Assembly (NCBI GenBank): GCA_030840615.1
Contig: JAVEEE010000003.1
Span: 1 to 9,662 of the forward strand
Source of the DNA: Frankiaceae bacterium
Lineage (GTDB): Bacteria; Actinomycetota; Actinomycetes; JAFAQI01
DNA length: 9,662 bases
Reading direction: 5' to 3'
Shown: one piece after another, positions 6,103 to 9,662 of the stretch
How the letters are laid out: each line of letters begins with the position of its first letter
Position numbering within the stretch: the first letter of the stretch is position 1
The notes under the pieces: generated by a model
What the model was told of the DNA's origin: nothing
The model's database searches: none
What the model saw: the letters and a program-made list of their open reading frames with translations, nothing else
Translations under genes and position numbers: made by a program

Positions 6103-7511
6103 GTCACCGTCTCCAGCAGCTCGCCGAGCGACTCCTCGATGCATTGCGCGAGCACGTCCACGTCGGGCATCGTGTCGCGGTCGGCGTTGAGGCCGTAGTA
6201 GACGCCGCCGTTGTATGAGGTCAGGCCGATGGACACGCCTTGGCCCTTGGCCAGCGGTACGACGGGATAGCACTCGAGCATCTGCGCCCCCGCCGCGTAG
6301 AGCGGGAACTGCGGACCAGGCACGTTGGTCACGACAACATTGAACAACCGTCGGGTGAAGCCGGAGGCCAACCGCGCCGCAGCCGAGTGAATTGTCGGCG
6401 GGGCAAATCCGGTCAAAGCCACCATCGCGTCTGCGGCGACCGCCTGACCCGACTCCTTGTGACCCTTCATGGCATAGGAGACCTGATGCAGGCGCAGGAC
6501 CGGACTGGGCTCGCCCACCGGAAGGTCGACGAACAAGGCAGACACCCGGTTGCCCAGCGCGCCGCTCTGATCTTCCGAGCGAACGCTGACCGGCACCATG
6601 GCGCGCACGACGGTCTTGGGGGTCACCGATTCGCCCCTGGTGAGCAGCCAGACGCGCAGTGCACCGGCGACGGTCGCAAGCACGACATCGTTGACCGTGC
6701 CGCCGTGGGCCTTGCGGATGCGCTTGTAGTCGTCGAGCTCGGTGGCTGCCATGCCGAAGCGCCGCTGTTCGCCGATGGTGGCGTTGAGCGGACTGGCCGG
6801 GGCGGGGCGGAGCGAGGACCGTACGGCGGACACGAGTCCGGTGGCCGCGCCGAGCGCGCGTTGTGCGGTGGCGCGCGCATCGGTGACGCCCGCCCGCACC
6901 GTGTCGACGACTTGCGTGGGCCGGCGCAGGTTGTCGGCGAACGCGCCGACGACGAGGTCGAGCCCGGACGGCTCGCGCGCCGGCACCCAGCCATCGTCGG
7001 GGACCTGTCGTGGCGTGGTTCCGACGTCGAGGATCAGCGTGCTGATGTCGACGGCACTGATGCCGTCGACCATGGCGTGGTGGGTCTTGGTGATGATCGC
7101 GAAGCGCCCGTCCTCGAGCCCTTCGACCAGGTAGATCTCCCACAGCGGCCGGTTGCGGTCGAGCTGGCGCGACTGCACCCGGCCGACGAGCTCGCGCAGC
7201 TGGTCGAGCGTCCCCGGACGCGGCAGCGCGCTGCGCCGGACGTGGTAGGTGATGTCGAACTCCTCGTCGTCGACCCACACCGGGTTGGCGAGATGACCCG
7301 GCACCCAGCGGACCTTCTGCCGGTAGCGCTGCACGAGGCTGATGCGCTCCGACACGAGGTCGCACAACGCCTCGTAGTCGAAACCGGCCGAACCGGCCGG
7401 TCGGGTGGCCTTCGGCGGGTCGAAGATCGCGACCCCGCCCACGTGCATGGCGGTGGTGGGCGTCTCCAGGTAGAGGAACGAGACGTCGAGCGAGGACAGG
7501 CGGTCAGTCAT
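6099..7511 (-). CDS. WS/DGAT-family O-acyltransferase (wax ester synthase/diacylglycerol acyltransferase)
   Basis: The 470-residue product opens with RLSSLDVSFLYLETPTTAMH, typical of the family. It carries the catalytic HHxxxDG motif as HHAMVDG (144-150), plus the conserved NDVVLATVAGALR and VVTNVPGP segments. Family members transfer acyl groups from acyl-CoA to diacylglycerol or fatty alcohols, making the triacylglycerol or wax stores of actinobacteria; some have other acceptors. The start at 7511 is chosen over an in-frame start at 7577 because it gives the normal N-terminus and avoids overlap with the HAD gene, which ends at 7534. No strong ribosome site is visible in the 22-base gap. The 3' end overlaps the patatin start as ATGA. 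Length is normal and no key motif is missing. Confidence 0.94.
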   Translation of the reverse strand: MTDRLSSLDVSFLYLETPTTAMHVGGVAIFDPPKATRPAGSAGFDYEALCDLVSERISLVQRYRQKVRWVPGHLANPVWVDDEEFDITYHVRRSALPRPGTLDQLRELVGRVQSRQLDRNRPLWEIYLVEGLEDGRFAIITKTHHAMVDGISAVDISTLILDVGTTPRQVPDDGWVPAREPSGLDLVVGAFADNLRRPTQVVDTVRAGVTDARATAQRALGAATGLVSAVRSSLRPAPASPLNATIGEQRRFGMAATELDDYKRIRKAHGGTVNDVVLATVAGALRVWLLTRGESVTPKTVVRAMVPVSVRSEDQSGALGNRVSALFVDLPVGEPSPVLRLHQVSYAMKGHKESGQAVAADAMVALTGFAPPTIHSAAARLASGFTRRLFNVVVTNVPGPQFPLYAAGAQMLECYPVVPLAKGQGVSIGLTSYNGGVYYGLNADRDTMPDVDVLAQCIEESLGELLETVT

Positions 7512-7533
7512 CGGACGTATCGTCGCATCCGGT

Positions 7534-8187
7534 CTAGCCCGGCTGCAGTTCGAGCCCGAACAGCGTCTCGAGCTCACCGATCGTCTGGTCGGGCGTCACG
7601 AACTTCACCCCCACCATCCCTACCCCGACAGCGCCCTTGACGTTGGGCCCGAGGTCATCGACGAACACGCACTGCTCGGTCTCGACTCCCAGCAACCCGG
7701 CGGCGTGCCGGTAGATCCCCGGCTCCGGCTTGCGCATCCCGACCTCGCCGGAGATGACGACAGCGTCGAACACCTCGTCCCACTCCTCCCGCGGGTAGTC
7801 CATCCCCCACGAGTTGGACAGCAGGGCGGTGCGCAGACCATGGCTGCGGGCCCGGCGCACCGCGTCGAACATCGGCTGCTCCCGGCGGAAACCCGCGAAC
7901 ATCCGGCTCAGCAGCCCCTCGGCCTCGACGGGCCGGCCGTCGTGGGTGTGCAGCCGTCGAGCCAGCTCGCGTTCGAAGTCAGGGATGGCGATCTCGCCGC
8001 GCTCGAGCGCGTGCATGGGGTTGGTCCCCGCTTCGGCGCCGTACGACGCACCCAGCCACTCGCCGATCACCCGTCGGAACGCCGCGAGATCGATCTCGTC
8101 GTCCTCGCACCACGACTGCATGGTGTCCTGCAGCGGGCTGGTCAGCACCCCGCCGTAGTCGACGATCAGTGCCCGGAGCTCTGCCAC
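7534..8187 (-). CDS. HAD-superfamily hydrolase (HAD-IA type)
   Basis: The 217-residue product has the four HAD motifs. Motif I is VDYGGVLT with nucleophile Asp10, motif II is LLSNSW with Ser124, motif III is GMRKPEP with Lys153, and motif IV is FVDDLGPN with Asp177/Asp178. A helical cap lies between motifs I and II (about 20-110). The usual second Asp of motif I (DxDx) is Gly12; this DxGGV form is common in some HAD-IA proteins related to the phosphatase domain of epoxide hydrolases. Phosphatase or other hydrolase activity is likely, but the substrate cannot be read from the sequence. It starts with GTG 10 bases after the LytR_C gene and ends 22 bases before the acyltransferase, so it is inside the operon. 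Confidence 0.9.
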   Translation of the reverse strand: MAELRALIVDYGGVLTSPLQDTMQSWCEDDEIDLAAFRRVIGEWLGASYGAEAGTNPMHALERGEIAIPDFERELARRLHTHDGRPVEAEGLLSRMFAGFRREQPMFDAVRRARSHGLRTALLSNSWGMDYPREEWDEVFDAVVISGEVGMRKPEPGIYRHAAGLLGVETEQCVFVDDLGPNVKGAVGVGMVGVKFVTPDQTIGELETLFGLELQPG

Positions 8188-8197
8188 GCCCGCGAGC

Positions 8198-8782
8198 CTA
8201 GGAGTGGCACGACGATGCGGTCGGCGCCGGCGTAGGCGTCGCTGACGTGGGCGGTGCGTTGCGGCGGTACTCGGTGACGGTCGCCAGCCGCTGGTAGGCC
8301 GTGCCGATGTCGAGCTCGACCCTGCTGGCCGCGGCCGCCACGACGAGTCGCGGAGCCGGCACGATCATCGCCGCGACGGCGTTGGCCTGACCGCTCAGCT
8401 TCGTCGGATAGCGCACGCTCGAGCTGCCGCGCAGGAACCTCGGTGCATTGCCCACGCGCCCGATGGCGACGTGGAAGCTGCGATGCATTCCCCGGGCAAC
8501 GCGCGCGGCCAGGCCCGAGCGCAGGCTCCCGTTGAGCACGTTGACCGCCGGCCCCGCGACGGACGTGGCAGCAGGGGGCGTCGTCGGCGTGACGCACGGC
8601 CTCAGCACCGCGGCGGGACCGCCACCGTGCCGGTCGTCGTGCCAGCGCTGCCAACCGAACCAGCCGCCCGCGGCGAGGGCCGCGAGTACGACCAGCGTCA
8701 GGAGCAGCCGCGGCCAGCGCCGACGGGCACCCGGCCGGTAGCGCCGGGGCGGGGATAGGTCACCGCGACCCAGGATCGTCAT
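8198..8782 (-). CDS. Membrane-anchored LytR_C-domain protein
   Basis: The 194-residue product has a short basic N-terminus (residues 11-23, many Arg) and one membrane helix (about 24-44). A Pro/Thr-rich linker (60-78) follows, then a domain matching LytR_C: AVNVLNGSLRSGLAARVA (79-96), IGRVGNA (107-113) and VELDIGTAYQ (155-164). The tail is rich in Pro, Thr, Ala and Ser. Orientation with the domain outside is expected. LytR_C domains usually follow the catalytic domain of LCP (LytR-CpsA-Psr) cell-wall ligases. Here the catalytic domain is absent, as in stand-alone actinobacterial envelope proteins such as the mycobacterial Cei type. A role in envelope integrity is plausible but not shown. The ATG at 8782 lacks a ribosome site and overlaps a mini-ORF stop (ATGA). 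It is the first gene of the six-gene unit. Confidence 0.85.
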   Translation of the reverse strand: MTILGRGDLSPPRRYRPGARRRWPRLLLTLVVLAALAAGGWFGWQRWHDDRHGGGPAAVLRPCVTPTTPPAATSVAGPAVNVLNGSLRSGLAARVARGMHRSFHVAIGRVGNAPRFLRGSSSVRYPTKLSGQANAVAAMIVPAPRLVVAAAASRVELDIGTAYQRLATVTEYRRNAPPTSATPTPAPTASSCHS

Positions 8783-8802
8783 AGGGAGCCCGGGTTCGTC
8801 AT
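8779..8802 (-). CDS. Putative 7-codon leader mini-ORF 2 (MTNPGSL)
   Basis: ATG at 8802-8800 opens seven codons and ends at TGA 8781-8779, sharing ATGA with the start of the LytR_C gene. No ribosome site is visible. It may be a coupling leader, or only the arithmetic result of the 20-bp repeats in which it lies. Translation is unproven. Confidence 0.3.
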   Translation of the reverse strand: MTNPGSL

Positions 8803-8822
8803 GTGGAGGCCAGCATCGTCAC
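8799..8822 (-). CDS. Putative 7-codon leader mini-ORF 1 (MTMLAST)
   Basis: GTG at 8822-8820 opens seven codons and ends at TGA 8801-8799, sharing ATGA with mini-ORF 2. A possible -10 element TATCGT (8836-8831 on the minus strand) ends 8 bases before this GTG. The message could therefore be leaderless and begin at or next to this codon, a common arrangement in actinobacteria. This is inference. Confidence 0.3.
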   Translation of the reverse strand: MTMLAST

Positions 8823-8825
8823 GGC

Positions 8826-8845
8826 CCGCGACGATACTGTCGCGG
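8826..8845. promoter_or_regulatory. Inverted repeat with possible overlapping divergent -10 elements
   Basis: CCGCGAC (8826-8832) and GTCGCGG (8839-8845) are exact reverse complements, separated by GATACT. The centre offers TACTGT (8835-8840) as a plus-strand -10 (TAnnnT) and TATCGT (8836-8831) as a minus-strand -10. No -35 consensus is found on either side. The site lies between the divergent LytR_C operon and the acyl-CoA dehydrogenase gene, so it may be a shared operator, a bidirectional promoter or both. Confidence 0.45.
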
Positions 8846-8858
8846 CACCGGCCTGCTC

Positions 8859-8865
8859 GAGAGGA
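8859..8865 (+). promoter_or_regulatory. Ribosome binding site of the acyl-CoA dehydrogenase gene
   Basis: GAGAGGA ends 6 bases before GTG at 8872 and decides this start; the reading frame then gives the family's usual N-terminus at once. Confidence 0.65.
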
Positions 8866-8871
8866 CCCGTC

Positions 8872-9662
8872 GTGGACTTCGCTCTTTCCGCCCCCGCCCA
8901 GGACTACGTCAAGCGTCTCGAAGACTTCATGGATAGCCACATCTATCCCGCAGAGAAGGTCTACGAGCAGCAACGGCGCGAGCTCTTCGCCGCTGGAAAG
9001 CCGCACTCGGTGCCCCCGGTCGTCGAGGATCTGAAGGTTGAGGCGCGCAGCCGCGGTCTGTGGAACCTCTTCCTGCCCGATGTCTCCGGCCTGTCCAATG
9101 TCGACTACGCCCACCTCGCCGAGATCATGGGCCACTCCGCGAGTCTGGCGCCCGAAGCGACCAACTGCGCCGCGCCTGACACGGGCAACATGGAAGTGCT
9201 GCACATGTTCGGCACGCCCGAGCAGAAGGAGCGGTGGCTGCGGCCGCTCATGGACGGCGAGATCCGCTCCGCCTTTGCCATGACAGAGCCCGCGGTCGCC
9301 TCCTCCGACGCGACCAACATCTCCACCGAGATCAAGCGAGACGGTGACCACTACGTCATCAACGGGCGCAAGTGGTGGATCAGCGGAGCCGCCGACGAGC
9401 GCTGCAAGTTCTTCATCCTCATGGGCAAGACCGACACGTCAGCGCCGCCGCACCGCCAGCAGTCGCAGGTCCTCGTCCCGGTCGACACCCCGGGCGTGAC
9501 GATCCTGCGCAACCTGCCCGTCTTCGGTTACGTCGACCAGCACGGGCACTGCGAGATCACGTTTGAGAACGTCCGGGTCCCGGTGACGAACCTCGTCGGC
9601 GAGGAAGGCGGCGGCTTCGCGATCGCGCAGGCGCGACTGGGTCCCGGCCGCATCCACCACTG
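8872..9662 (+). CDS. Acyl-CoA dehydrogenase, ACAD10/11-like (C-terminus beyond window)
   Basis: The frame is open from GTG 8872 to the right edge (263 codons); a full protein would be about 400 residues. The N-terminal helical domain covers about residues 1-130, including HSVPPVVEDLKVEARSRGLWNLFLPD (45-70, shown here only as a landmark by its ends HSVPPV and NLFLPD). The flavin/substrate segment FAMTEPAVASSDATN (135-149) follows, then the beta domain with INGRKWWISGA (163-173) and the start of the last helical domain at LGPGRIHH (256-263). This belongs to the FAD-dependent enzymes that oxidise acyl-CoA to enoyl-CoA; the pattern is closest to the ACAD10/11 branch. The catalytic base lies outside the window. 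It is divergent from the lipid-related operon, which fits a fatty-acid theme, but chain-length preference is unknown. Confidence 0.93.
   Translation, partial: MDFALSAPAQDYVKRLEDFMDSHIYPAEKVYEQQRRELFAAGKPHSVPPVVEDLKVEARSRGLWNLFLPDVSGLSNVDYAHLAEIMGHSASLAPEATNCAAPDTGNMEVLHMFGTPEQKERWLRPLMDGEIRSAFAMTEPAVASSDATNISTEIKRDGDHYVINGRKWWISGAADERCKFFILMGKTDTSAPPHRQQSQVLVPVDTPGVTILRNLPVFGYVDQHGHCEITFENVRVPVTNLVGEEGGGFAIAQARLGPGRIHH

Larger units (their letters stand above)
8763..8822 (-). repeat. Three imperfect 20-bp tandem repeats before and into the LytR_C gene
   Basis: On the minus strand the units begin at 8822, 8802 and 8782: GTGACGATGCTGGCCTCCAC, ATGACGAACCCGGGCTCCCT and ATGACGATCCTGGGTCGCGG. Units 1 and 2 agree at 14 of 20 positions, and all three share TGACGA at the same place. 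The last unit is the start of the LytR_C coding region. The repeats could be regulator sites spaced two helical turns apart or remains of a duplication of the gene start. Confidence 0.6.

Noticed and set aside
5125..7365. Long 746-codon version of the patatin gene
   Set aside because: The extra N-terminal part is out-of-frame WS/DGAT sequence, Arg-rich and without a domain. The ATG at 6102 gives the normal patatin N-terminus.
7512..7577. Upstream start for the WS/DGAT gene
   Set aside because: It would overlap the HAD gene's 3' end and add 22 residues not typical of the family.
6240..7640. 466-codon plus-strand frame
   Set aside because: It is antisense to the WS/DGAT gene and runs into the HAD gene; no recognisable motif.
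1..9662. CRISPR array, tRNA/rRNA, insertion sequence or phage genes
   Set aside because: No regularly spaced identical repeats, no tRNA-like fold, no transposase or phage protein and no flanking inverted repeats were seen.

Overview
The window is high-GC DNA with dense, short-gapped genes, GTG starts and long spurious antisense frames. The gene set points to an actinobacterium: a WS/DGAT-type O-acyltransferase, a stand-alone LytR_C protein, a DUF6912-like protein and an actinobacterial-style P5C dehydrogenase. Nothing here fixes the genus. I see no rRNA, tRNA, CRISPR array, transposase or other sign of a mobile element. I count eight complete protein genes and two cut by the window edges.

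Region 1 (1-1676, minus strand) is the N-terminal part of a secreted protein. It has a signal peptide followed by at least six Ig-like repeats of about 90 residues, each with its own pair of cysteines. A 197-base divergent intergenic region (1677-1873) follows. It holds three tandem 11-bp direct repeats, an inverted repeat and a possible -35/-10 promoter.

Region 2 (1874-2959, plus strand) is a two-gene unit: a small helix-turn-helix protein and a metallo-beta-lactamase-fold hydrolase related to N-acyl-homoserine lactonases. It converges on region 3 with only 6 bases between the stop codons.

Region 3 (8782 down to 2966, minus strand) looks like one six-gene transcription unit. In order of transcription it encodes a LytR_C membrane-anchored protein, a HAD-family hydrolase, a WS/DGAT acyltransferase, a patatin-like lipase, a DUF6912-like protein and L-glutamate-gamma-semialdehyde dehydrogenase (pruA). 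Gaps are 10, 22, -4 (ATGA overlap), 14 and 27 bases. The acyltransferase and patatin lipase would form a translationally coupled make-and-break pair for neutral lipids. PruA is the proline-to-glutamate step, without a proline dehydrogenase in view.

Region 4 is the divergent intergenic region 8783-8871 and the start of an acyl-CoA dehydrogenase gene (8872 to the right edge). The intergenic region carries a 20-base inverted repeat whose centre contains possible overlapping -10 elements for both directions. Between it and the LytR_C gene lie three imperfect 20-bp tandem repeats. Their period creates two 7-codon mini-ORFs, each joined to the next start by an ATGA overlap. This leader is the most unusual structure I found. 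The remaining genes are fairly ordinary actinobacterial accessory or housekeeping genes, and I found no clearly new multi-gene system.
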